Origin: Citrobacter amalonaticus
Lineage (GTDB): Bacteria > Pseudomonadota > Gammaproteobacteria > Enterobacterales > Enterobacteriaceae
DNA: 64,000 bases
Assembly: GCF_001559075.2 (NCBI RefSeq)
Contig: NZ_CP014015.2
Location: 310,001 to 374,000 of the forward strand
Reading direction: 5' to 3'
The notes beneath the pieces are model-generated. The model was not told the DNA's origin and made no database searches. It saw nothing but the letters and a program-made list of their open reading frames with translations. Positions 18,012 through 26,129 of the stretch are shown one piece after another. The position numbers were made by a program, and so were the translations under genes. The number at the start of each line of letters is the position of its first letter. The stretch's first letter is position 1.

Positions 18012-18508
18012 TTATACCGCTCCAGCAGTTCAGGAATGCCTTCCGGGGTCAGGTGAGCGTGAGTATCCTCATCGATCATCATGTTCGGCCCTTTATCGCA
18101 GTTCCCCAGGCAGCAGGTCGGCAGCAGCGTAAAGCGACCGTCGAAGGTCGTCTGCCCCGGCTTGATGTTGAGCTTTTTCTCCAGCGCAGCCTGAATTCCC
18201 TGGTAACCATTGATATGGCACACCACGCTGTCGCAATAGCGGATCACGTGGCGACCCACCGGCTGGCGGAAGATCTGGCTGTAGAACGTCGCAACACCTT
18301 CGACATCGCTGGCCGGGATCCCCAGCACATCGGCGATCGCATGGATCGCACCGTCCGGCACCCAGCCACGCTGCTTCTGAACGATTTTCAGCGCTTCAAT
18401 GGACGCCGCACGCGGGTCTTCGTAGTGGTGCTTCTCGTGCTCAATGGCTTCACGCTCTGCCGCACTCAGCTCAAAAGCCTCGGTTTGTGGTTGTTGATTC
18501 TCGTGCAT
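18008..18508 (-). CDS. nuoE: NuoE, complex I [2Fe-2S] subunit
   Basis: Small thioredoxin-like subunit of the NADH dehydrogenase module carrying the off-pathway cluster N1a. The 166-residue protein has the four ligands in the standard pattern: Cys92 and Cys97 (CDSVVC), then Cys133 and Cys137 (CLGNC). It is two bases after nuoCD and overlaps nuoF by four bases, so the NuoEFG module is translated together. Confidence 0.98.
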   Translation of the reverse strand: MHENQQPQTEAFELSAAEREAIEHEKHHYEDPRAASIEALKIVQKQRGWVPDGAIHAIADVLGIPASDVEGVATFYSQIFRQPVGRHVIRYCDSVVCHINGYQGIQAALEKKLNIKPGQTTFDGRFTLLPTCCLGNCDKGPNMMIDEDTHAHLTPEGIPELLERYK

Positions 18509-18510
18509 AA

Positions 18511-20313
18511 TTAGCGGTCCACATCTGACATAACAAAATCGATACTACCCAGATGGACGATCAGGTCGGACACCAGGCTGCCACGTACTGCCACCGGGAT
18601 CTGCTGCAAATGCGCGTAGCTCGGGGTACGAATACGGGTACGATAACTCATGGTGCTGCCATCGCTGGTCAGGTAGTAACTGTTGATACCCTTGGTCGCT
18701 TCCACCATCTGGAAGGACTCATTCGCCGGCATAACCGGGCCCCACGACACTTGCAGGAAGTGGGTGATCAGGGTTTCGATATGTTGCAGGGTGCGCTCTT
18801 TCGGCGGCGGCGTCGTCAGCGGATGATCCGCTTTGAACGGGCCTTCCGGCATGTTGTTGAGGCACTGCTCAAGGATGCGCAGACTCTGGCGCAACTCTTC
18901 CACTTTCAGCATTACGCGGGTGTAGCAGTCGGAAACCCCGCCGCCAACCGGCACTTCAAAGTCAAAGTTTTCGTAGCCAGAGTAAGGGCGTGCTTTTCGC
19001 ACGTCGAAATCAATACCGGTCGCACGCAGCGCCGCACCGGTGCAGCCCCAGTCCAGCGCTTCCTTCTTGCCGTAAGCGGCCACGCCCTGCGAACGCCCTT
19101 TCAGAATGGTGTTTTGCAGTGCGGCTTTCTCGTAAGAAGCCAGACGCTTCGGCATCCAGTCGAGGAACTCACGTAGCAGTTTGTCCCAGCCGCGCGGCAG
19201 GTCATGCGCCACGCCGCCAATACGGAACCAGGCCGGGTGCATACGGTAGCCGGTGACCGCTTCTACGATGTCGTAGATTTTCTGACGGTCGGTAAAGGCA
19301 AAGAAGACCGGCGTCATGGCGCCGACGTCCTGAATAAACGTCGAGATATACAGCAGATGGCTGTTAATGCGGAACAGCTCGGAGAGCATCACGCGAATAA
19401 CATTAACGCGATCCGGTACGGTAATACCCGCCAGTTTTTCCACTGCCAGCACGTACGGCATCTCGTTGACGCAGCCGCCGAGGTATTCGATACGGTCGGT
19501 ATACGGAATGTAGCTGTGCCAGGACTGACGTTCGCCCATCTTTTCAGCACCACGGTGGTGGTAACCGATATCAGGCACACAGTCGACAATCTCTTCGCCA
19601 TCAAGCTGAAGAACAATACGGAATGCACCGTGTGAAGACGGGTGGTTCGGACCGAGGTTGAGGAACATGAAGTCCTCGTTTTCAGTACTGCGCTGCATGC
19701 CCCAGTCTTCCGGTTTGAAGGTCAGCGCTTCCATTTCCAGATCCTGCTTCGCTTTGGTCAGCTCAAACGGATCGAATTCGGTGGCGCGCGCCGGGTAGTC
19801 TTTACGCAGCGGATGGCCCTGCCAGGTATGTGGCATCAGCAGGCGAGTCAGGTGCGGGTGACCTTCGATATCAATACCAAACATTTCCCAGGTTTCACGC
19901 TCATACCAGTTGGCGTTCGGGAACAGTTTGGTGAAGGTCGGCACACGCAGATCGTTTTCAGACAATGCCACCTTGAGCATGATATCGCGATTGCGTTCAA
20001 TGGAAATCAGGTGGTAGAAAACGGAAAAATCCGCGGCGGGTAACCCTTCGCGGTGTGTGCGCAGACGTTCGTCCATGCCGTGTAAGTCAAACAGCATGAC
20101 GTAAGGTTTCGGCAATCTCTTTAAGAAATCGCCCACTTCCAGTAATTGTTCACGCTTGACCCAAACAACGGGTACCCCGGTGCGAGTCGCCTGAACGGTA
20201 AAGGCATCCGGCCCAAAACGGTTGCGCAGTTCGCCGATGACCGGGTCATCAAGGTGATCCCGGGTCTGCCATGCGGCTTCTTGCGCGGTTAAGTCGGTCA
20301 TATTGTTCACCAT
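18511..20313 (-). CDS. nuoC: NuoCD, fused complex I subunits C and D
   Basis: Fusion of the 30-kDa (NuoC, residues about 1-190) and 49-kDa (NuoD, about 210-600) subunits, the form typical of enterics; total 600 residues as in E. coli. The NuoC part ends with GHPLRKDYPARATEFDPF. The NuoD part holds the quinone-site histidine region LGPNHPSSHGAFR and the signature DIGYHHRGAEKM, with the conserved DRIEYLGG after it. Start MVNNMTDLTAQEAAW is the family start. An 89-base gap separates it from nuoB. Confidence 0.98.
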   Translation of the reverse strand: MVNNMTDLTAQEAAWQTRDHLDDPVIGELRNRFGPDAFTVQATRTGVPVVWVKREQLLEVGDFLKRLPKPYVMLFDLHGMDERLRTHREGLPAADFSVFYHLISIERNRDIMLKVALSENDLRVPTFTKLFPNANWYERETWEMFGIDIEGHPHLTRLLMPHTWQGHPLRKDYPARATEFDPFELTKAKQDLEMEALTFKPEDWGMQRSTENEDFMFLNLGPNHPSSHGAFRIVLQLDGEEIVDCVPDIGYHHRGAEKMGERQSWHSYIPYTDRIEYLGGCVNEMPYVLAVEKLAGITVPDRVNVIRVMLSELFRINSHLLYISTFIQDVGAMTPVFFAFTDRQKIYDIVEAVTGYRMHPAWFRIGGVAHDLPRGWDKLLREFLDWMPKRLASYEKAALQNTILKGRSQGVAAYGKKEALDWGCTGAALRATGIDFDVRKARPYSGYENFDFEVPVGGGVSDCYTRVMLKVEELRQSLRILEQCLNNMPEGPFKADHPLTTPPPKERTLQHIETLITHFLQVSWGPVMPANESFQMVEATKGINSYYLTSDGSTMSYRTRIRTPSYAHLQQIPVAVRGSLVSDLIVHLGSIDFVMSDVDR

Positions 20314-20402
20314 TGCAAATGGTCCGTGGTGACTGTCGACAGAGCTTCGCGCGATTTATGTAGTGATAGGCGAAGTAAAATGCTGCTGCCGACAGGCGCA
20401 AA

Positions 20403-21065
20403 TTAAATCTCGTCTGGTGTACGCAGATTCGTTACTGCAATGCGTTCGCCGCGTTTACGCTCGCGCTCTGACTGCATGTTGGCGCGATAAACGCCCTGAT
20501 CGCCAACCACCCAGGAGAGCGGACGACGTTCTTTGCCAATGGAATCCTGCAACAGCATTAACGCCTGCATGTACGCTTCCGGACGCGGCGGGCAACCCGG
20601 GATGTAAACATCCACAGGGATAAACTTATCAACGCCCTGCACTACCGAATAAATATCGTACATACCGCCGGAGTTGGCACATGCGCCCATGGAAATCACC
20701 CATTTCGGCTCCAGCATCTGATCGTAGAGACGCTGAATGACCGGCGCCATTTTGGTAAAGCAGGTCCCCGCGACCACCATCAGGTCAGCCTGACGCGGTG
20801 AAGCACGCAGGACTTCCGCGCCAAAGCGCGCCACGTCATGCACGGCGGTGAATGACGTCACCATCTCAACGTAGCAGCAGGAAAGGCCGAAGTTATAAGG
20901 CCAGATTGAGTTTTTGCGACCCCAGTTAACCATGTCATGCAGTTTGCCCATGAACACGTTTTTGTTAACTTCCTGTTCCAGGGGGTCGGTTACGATCTCC
21001 TGTTTTTGCAGGGGGTAACGGTCGTTCTCACCGTTAGGATCTATGCGGGTGAGCGTATAATCCAT
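20403..21065 (-). CDS. nuoB: NuoB, complex I N2-cluster subunit
   Basis: Carries the terminal [4Fe-4S] cluster N2 that reduces ubiquinone. The 220-residue protein has the unusual tandem cysteines Cys63-Cys64 (LSCCYVEM), with Cys129 (GACANSGG) and Cys158 (PGCPPRPE) completing the cluster. It sits 15 bases after nuoA and 89 bases before nuoCD. Length and sequence match E. coli NuoB. Confidence 0.98.
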   Translation of the reverse strand: MDYTLTRIDPNGENDRYPLQKQEIVTDPLEQEVNKNVFMGKLHDMVNWGRKNSIWPYNFGLSCCYVEMVTSFTAVHDVARFGAEVLRASPRQADLMVVAGTCFTKMAPVIQRLYDQMLEPKWVISMGACANSGGMYDIYSVVQGVDKFIPVDVYIPGCPPRPEAYMQALMLLQDSIGKERRPLSWVVGDQGVYRANMQSERERKRGERIAVTNLRTPDEI

Positions 21066-21080
21066 CTTAATGCCTCGCGG

Positions 21081-21524
21081 TTAGCGTTGACGATTAGCGA
21101 TACTGTTCGTTTCCGGGTTCATACGCTCGCGGCGTGAACGCGCGGGCGTCCAGTCCAGCGCGCCAATACGCACCAGATAAACCAGACCTGCCAGTAACAC
21201 AAAAATAAAAATTGCAGCTTCCACAAAGCCTACCCAACCACTTTCGCGGATAGAGGTCGACCATGCGAACAGATACAGCGCTTCAACGTCGAAGATAACG
21301 AAGAACATGGCTACCAGATAAAACTTGGCAGACAGGCGTAAGCGGGCGGTGCCGACCGAGTCGATACCTGATTCAAACGGGGTGTTTTTTGACCTCGCGC
21401 GTGCGCGACCGCCTAAAAACCAACCGCCGATAAGCATCAGGCAGCACAGGCCAATGGCAACAATAAGAAAGATAGCGAATGCCCAGTGATGAGCGATGAC
21501 TTCAGTGGATGTTGACATACTCAT
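21081..21524 (-). CDS. nuoA: NuoA, complex I membrane subunit A
   Basis: ND3-type membrane subunit, 147 residues with three transmembrane helices. The long first cytoplasmic loop with FESGIDSVGTARLRLSAKFYLVAMFFVIFD covers the quinone site; the conserved acidic residues are in FDVEALYLF. It is the first gene of the 13-gene nuo operon. A 629-base region without genes lies upstream and must hold the nuo promoters. Confidence 0.98.
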   Translation of the reverse strand: MSMSTSTEVIAHHWAFAIFLIVAIGLCCLMLIGGWFLGGRARARSKNTPFESGIDSVGTARLRLSAKFYLVAMFFVIFDVEALYLFAWSTSIRESGWVGFVEAAIFIFVLLAGLVYLVRIGALDWTPARSRRERMNPETNSIANRQR

Positions 21525-22153
21525 TGCTTACTCATCAAAAGTAGCGCCAAATTCTCTGCTCTTTTCGGCAGATGAACGCCACATCGATTCATGGGGAGGA
21601 ATAAAAAAAACCTTACAATCGCTGCAGAAAATGTTTTAGACAGCCAATTGATGGGGTTTTTTACTCCTTTCTATAACCTTTTGTCAACTTTAACAAAAGT
21701 TTCCTCACATTAATTTACATGATAACAACACCCTTAACATTTAATGCGCTTTAGCACTGTGTCGATCGATTCACAGGCTAAATGTGGATGTTGTTGAATC
21801 GTGTCCGTTGTGAAGTAAGTAGGAAAAAACGCGCCTATTTTGACAGGAATTGATCCAAAAGCCTTCCCCTAAAAGGGAGTATTTTCTTGATCTGTGACAC
21901 GCTTTTGTTAATCCACCTCAAAAAACAGCAACAATTTCTCGCGTTTTTTAACATGAGAGCGTTGTGTTGCAAATTTCGCTTATTTTTTACGCGTTTTTTA
22001 ATTGCAACGTCTACTCGCTGATTTATGAGGATTTTTACCTTTTCCCTCCTGTCCGTTAAGGATATTAGTACAAAAAAAGAACCACTGGATGTTTTTTAAT
22101 CTCCAGTGGCTCTTTTTTACACTTGCCATTTTTAATGTTTTTTTTGTGACCCG
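21525..22153. promoter_or_regulatory. nuo leader/promoter region, no gene seen
   Basis: 629 bases between nuoA and lrhA, both on the minus strand. No open frame of weight is present. It is AT-rich, with repeated A and T tracts at about 21601-21720 and 21900-22010, suited to bending proteins. In E. coli this region holds two nuo promoters controlled by ArcA, NarL, FNR, IHF and Fis; I did not find a site here that I can assign to any one of them. The lrhA terminator is at its far end. Confidence 0.7.
22072..22117. terminator. Terminator downstream of lrhA
   Basis: CCACTGGA (22082-22089) pairs with TCCAGTGG (22102-22109). A run of seven A precedes and six T follow. On the minus strand it closes lrhA transcripts before the nuo promoter region. 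It could work in both directions. Confidence 0.85.
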
Positions 22154-23092
22154 TTACTCATAGTCTCCCTGGACCAGCACGGAATCATCTCCCCCTTCTG
22201 GGGTAATGGGGCTGTACTGCCACGGATTCTGCCAGGTATCCATCGCCTGATAGATAACCTGCGCCAAATCGTTCTTCGATGCCGGGTCACGGCACAGCAG
22301 GTATTCGGTGTCCGGCAACGGCGGCAATCCATCAACCGCTCCCAGCACGCGCAGATCCGGACTCATCATTTCTACCGGGCGCGCCGTCACGCCGAGACCG
22401 GCCTTCACCGCCGCGCGCACGGCTGGCAGTGTTGACGCTACATAGGCCAGTCGCCACGGGATGTTCGCCGCATTCAGGGTGGCAAGGACCACATCGCGGA
22501 ACGGACTGGGATCATCCAACAGCACCAGCGGAACCGGTTCGCCCTTTTGCAGCACATACTCTGCGGCACAGTACCAGTGTGTCGGTGAGGTACGCAGCGT
22601 CAGGCTCTCAAACGCCCCGGGACGGTTGGTGGTGACGATCAGATCCACCTCTTGCGATTTCAGCATGTCGAGCATGAAAGCATTTCGCTTCACCCTGACA
22701 TCCAGCGCAAGCTTCGGATAAACCGAACTAATGCGATTCAGAAGGAAAGGCAGTATCGTATCGGCGGATTCATCAGAAGCCCCAATAGTTAATACTCCCT
22801 GAAGATTGCTGAACATCAATGATGAGCAAGCCTCATCATTGAAACGTAAAATTTTTCTGGCGTAACCCAGCAGTTGAATGCCGTGTTCAGTCAACAGTTT
22901 GTTACGACCGTGACGAGCGAAGAGTTCTTTCCCCACGAGTTGCTCAAGGCGCTGCATCTGTTGGCTCACCGCAGACTGAGTACGACACACCGCTGCAGCC
23001 GCAGCTGCAAATGTGTTCAGATCGGCAACAGCAACAAATGTTCTCAGCAGATCGAGGTCGAGGTTAATTATCGGACGATTTGCATTTATCAT
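22154..23092 (-). CDS. lrhA: LrhA, LysR-type regulator of motility
   Basis: 312-residue LysR-family transcription factor, the same length as E. coli LrhA, which represses flhDC and so flagella, motility and chemotaxis, and affects rpoS translation. The N-terminal winged helix-turn-helix spans about residues 12-70 (TFAAAAAAVCRTQSAVSQQMQRLE). The C-terminal effector domain follows from about 95. Divergent from alaA across 929 bases. Its neighbourhood next to cheV and nuo is conserved in enterics. The C-terminal tail (GDDSVLVQGDYE) differs from E. coli only in the last residues. Confidence 0.97.
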   Translation of the reverse strand: MINANRPIINLDLDLLRTFVAVADLNTFAAAAAAVCRTQSAVSQQMQRLEQLVGKELFARHGRNKLLTEHGIQLLGYARKILRFNDEACSSLMFSNLQGVLTIGASDESADTILPFLLNRISSVYPKLALDVRVKRNAFMLDMLKSQEVDLIVTTNRPGAFESLTLRTSPTHWYCAAEYVLQKGEPVPLVLLDDPSPFRDVVLATLNAANIPWRLAYVASTLPAVRAAVKAGLGVTARPVEMMSPDLRVLGAVDGLPPLPDTEYLLCRDPASKNDLAQVIYQAMDTWQNPWQYSPITPEGGDDSVLVQGDYE

Positions 23093-24021
23093 AATTTTTC
23101 ACTTACTGGCGGCTCATACTGAGCTTGTTAATGCTGTGCATACAAAATCAAGCAATTCCGTTTGTAATGCGCTTCCTTAGCAGAGTCACCCGCGGGCAGC
23201 AGGTGAAAGTAAATAGGTATATCATGTGACTGACGAAATGCTACCCTCTTTCTTACGTAATAATACCTTACGCGACCTCTCAGGTTATTTCGTTAAGAAC
23301 GGGCTGACCTATTAAAGCGTATGCAGATTTCTGCCATTGTCTGGATGTAAAAAGTGTAAATGTAAAGAATGGAACCGGGCATACATCAACGAGAAATAAG
23401 CATACATGGCAGTAAGTTAGCCACAAAGACCCATCCGGGATATTAACAAATCATGCGACCACATGTCATTTCATCATGCGTATCTTAACCTAAAACCTTT
23501 TTATTTATAAGCTTTAATGCGAATGATCTGATGCAAAGTTTTGTTATGTTTCTCAAATCAACTAGCTATTATTCGCGCCTTGCGTAAAGCCTTTTTAATT
23601 ATTAAATAATAATTAATGAGATTCCTGGTCATTCATAAATCCTGCTTAACATTAGATTTACACCGCCAGGGTTCCCGTACATCCCGATAACACGGCCAGC
23701 GATTAATCTTTCAGTATTTACGAATTATTAAATGACGTAAGAATTTTCCCCGAAATTTCACGAGCGCAGAACCTTTTTACAAGCAAGAGAATCGGCCGCC
23801 AGTGAGTGGTAAAATCAAAATATCATGCTGTAAAAATTAACATAATTTGCTTTTATATCTACAAAACAAGAAAAAACCAGTCAATAACAACACAATAGCA
23901 TGTCACCATTCAGCAAAATCTTCTTCTGCAAAGCCTTCAAAACGCCCCGCCGGGGGAGTACATTGTTCCAAACTGACTTCCACGGCAGGAAGTGGTGATA
24001 ACAGCATAAAGGTCAAGGTTC
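23093..24021. promoter_or_regulatory. Long divergent intergenic region lrhA-alaA, no gene seen
   Basis: 929 bases without a convincing gene, between lrhA (minus) and alaA (plus). It is AT-rich. A near-palindrome TAATTATTA-AA-TAATAATTA lies at 23596-23615, and a small hairpin ACTTCC/GGAAGT lies about 35 bases before alaA. A 62-codon frame at 23847-24035 runs into alaA, has no good ribosome site and is not credited. The region probably holds promoters of both genes and long untranslated leaders. Confidence 0.6.
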
Positions 24022-25239
24022 ATGTCCCCCATTGAGAAATCCAGCAAATTAGATAACGTCTGTTATGACATCCGCGGTCCTGTTCTGAAGGAAGCGAAGC
24101 GCCTTGAAGAAGAAGGCAATAAGGTTCTGAAACTGAACATTGGTAACCCCGCCCCTTTTGGCTTTGACGCCCCCGATGAAATTCTGGTGGATGTCATCCG
24201 TAATCTGCCGACTGCGCAGGGTTATTCCGATTCCAAAGGCCTCTATTCCGCACGTAAAGCCATCATGCAGCACTATCAGGCGCGTGGCATGCGTGACGTC
24301 ACCGTCGAAGATATCTACATCGGCAATGGCGTTTCGGAGCTGATTGTGCAGGCGATGCAGGCATTACTGAACAGTGGGGACGAAATGCTGGTGCCCGCGC
24401 CGGATTATCCGTTGTGGACGGCGGCGGTCGCGCTTTCCGGCGGCAATGCGGTGCATTACCTGTGCGATGAGTCATCCGACTGGTTCCCGGACCTTGATGA
24501 CATCCGCGCAAAAATCACGCCGCGCACCCGTGGGATCGTTATCATTAACCCGAACAACCCGACCGGTGCGGTTTATTCTAAAGAGCTGTTGATGGAGATC
24601 GTTGAGATCGCGCGGCAGAATGACCTCATTATTTTTGCCGACGAGATCTACGATAAGATCCTGTATGACGACGCCGAGCACCATTCCATCGCCGCGATGG
24701 CACCGGATCTACTGACCGTAACTTTTAACGGTCTGTCCAAAACCTATCGTGTAGCCGGATTCCGTCAGGGCTGGATGGTTCTCAACGGGCCGAAGAAGCA
24801 TGCGAAAGGTTATATCGAAGGGCTGGAGATGCTGGCATCAATGCGTCTTTGCGCCAACGTGCCGGCACAGCACGCCATTCAGACGGCGCTGGGCGGTTAC
24901 CAGAGTATCAGTGAATTCATCATGCCCGGCGGTCGCCTGTATGAGCAGCGCAATCGCGCCTGGGAATTGATCAACGATATTCCGGGCGTCTCCTGCGTGA
25001 AGCCGCGCGGCGCGCTATATATGTTCCCGAAAATTGACGCTAAACGCTTCAATATTCATGACGACCAGAAAATGGTGCTCGATTTTCTGTTACAGGAAAA
25101 AGTCCTGCTGGTTCAGGGGACGGCATTTAACTGGCCGTGGCCGGATCACGTGCGCATCGTCACCCTGCCCCGCATCGACGACATAGAAATGTCGCTGAGC
25201 AAATTTGAACGCTTCCTGTCGGGATATCACCAGCTTTAA
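24022..25239 (+). CDS. alaA: AlaA, glutamate-pyruvate aminotransferase
   Basis: PLP-dependent class I aminotransferase that makes alanine from pyruvate and glutamate. The 405-residue length equals E. coli AlaA (YfbQ). Motifs seen: NPNNPTGAVYS (about 176-186), DEIYDKI (207-213) and the PLP-binding lysine at 240 in GLSKTYRVAGFRQGW. AAGG stands 10 bases before the ATG. It is followed by a composite repeat and then yfbR. E. coli alaA is controlled by Lrp; no Lrp site was identified here. Confidence 0.97.
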   Translation: MSPIEKSSKLDNVCYDIRGPVLKEAKRLEEEGNKVLKLNIGNPAPFGFDAPDEILVDVIRNLPTAQGYSDSKGLYSARKAIMQHYQARGMRDVTVEDIYIGNGVSELIVQAMQALLNSGDEMLVPAPDYPLWTAAVALSGGNAVHYLCDESSDWFPDLDDIRAKITPRTRGIVIINPNNPTGAVYSKELLMEIVEIARQNDLIIFADEIYDKILYDDAEHHSIAAMAPDLLTVTFNGLSKTYRVAGFRQGWMVLNGPKKHAKGYIEGLEMLASMRLCANVPAQHAIQTALGGYQSISEFIMPGGRLYEQRNRAWELINDIPGVSCVKPRGALYMFPKIDAKRFNIHDDQKMVLDFLLQEKVLLVQGTAFNWPWPDHVRIVTLPRIDDIEMSLSKFERFLSGYHQL

Positions 25240-25262
25240 TCCAAAAATCAACTGCCAGAATG

Positions 25263-25474
25263 CTCTACATAATTCGCGTTGCAGGCAGGCGACGACACAA
25301 TGAATCCCCGGGAGCTTACACGAGTAAGTGACTGGGGTGAATGATAAATCTGTCAGGAACAGATTTGAACGTCGCGGAGTGACGGACCGAAAGGGTGAGT
25401 CTCATGGATGAGACGAGTATTTGCATCCAGCGGCCTTCTCTGCGCACAATGACCTCCAGGTTGTCATCATGAAA
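25263..25474. repeat. Composite ERIC-like element with rrn-distal-like insert
   Basis: 25263-25342 matches the left part and centre of an ERIC element (AATTCGCGTTGCAGGCAGG, then GAATCCCCGGGAGCTTAC and GTAAGTGACTGGGGTGA). From about 25345 the ERIC pattern stops. It gives way to stacked hairpins: AAATCTG/CAGATTT (25346-25366), CGTC/GACG (25370-25384) and GTCTCAT/ATGAGAC (25399-25414). The insert resembles, from memory, the segment between terminators T1 and T2 of E. coli rrnB (GAACGTnGCGnAG motif). The right ERIC end is not recognisable. Confidence 0.6.
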
Positions 25475-25482
25475 AGGTCACT

Positions 25483-26082
25483 ATGAAGCAGAGCCATTTT
25501 TTTGCCCACCTCTCCCGCCTCAAACTCATTAACCGCTGGCCTTTAATGCGCAATGTGCGCACAGAAAACGTCTCTGAGCACAGCCTCCAGGTCGCAATGG
25601 TGGCTCACGCGCTGGCGGCGATCAAAAACCGCAAGTTTGCCGGTCAGGTTAATGCCGAACGCATTGCGCTGTTGGCGATGTATCACGATGCCTCAGAAGT
25701 GCTGACCGGAGATCTGCCCACGCCGGTGAAATATTTCAATTCGCAAATCGCCCAGGAATATAAGGCTATTGAGAAAATTGCTCAGCAGAAACTGGTCGAT
25801 ATGGTGCCCGATGAGCTGCGGGATATTTTTGCGCCGCTGATTGATGAACATGCGTATAGCGAAGAAGAAAAGTCAATTGTGAAACAGGCCGATGCGCTGT
25901 GTGCGTATCTGAAGTGTCTGGAAGAGTTGTCGGCAGGAAATAATGAATTCCTGCTGGCAAAGACGCGGCTGGAAAGAACGCTGGAGTCACGTCGCAGCCC
26001 GGAGATGGATTACTTTATGGAAGTCTTCGTCCCCAGTTTCCACCTGTCTCTCGATGAAATTAGCCAGGACTCTCCGCTGTAA
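25483..26082 (+). CDS. yfbR: YfbR, 5'-deoxynucleotidase
   Basis: HD-domain phosphohydrolase that removes phosphate from deoxyribonucleoside 5'-monophosphates; in E. coli it is part of a dCTP-deaminase-independent route to thymidylate. The 199-residue protein has the metal ligands His33 (VSEHS), His68-Asp69 (MYHDASEV) and Asp137 (QADALC), exactly as in the E. coli enzyme. It stands alone, preceded by the ERIC-like composite and followed by a REP unit. Confidence 0.97.
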   Translation: MKQSHFFAHLSRLKLINRWPLMRNVRTENVSEHSLQVAMVAHALAAIKNRKFAGQVNAERIALLAMYHDASEVLTGDLPTPVKYFNSQIAQEYKAIEKIAQQKLVDMVPDELRDIFAPLIDEHAYSEEEKSIVKQADALCAYLKCLEELSAGNNEFLLAKTRLERTLESRRSPEMDYFMEVFVPSFHLSLDEISQDSPL

Positions 26083-26088
26083 CGGTTT

Positions 26089-26115
26089 GCCGGATGCGCG
26101 TCAGCGCCATCCGGC
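26089..26115. repeat. REP unit between yfbR and yfbS
   Basis: GCCGGATGCGC ... GCGCCATCCGGC forms a REP-type imperfect palindrome in the 47-base gap between the converging yfbR and yfbS. It may also act as a shared transcript end. Confidence 0.85.
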
Positions 26116-26129
26116 AATGCGACACAACA

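Noticed and set aside
23847..24035. 62-codon frame ahead of alaA
   Set aside because: Overlaps the alaA start, low-complexity content and no ribosome site. Treated as leader sequence.
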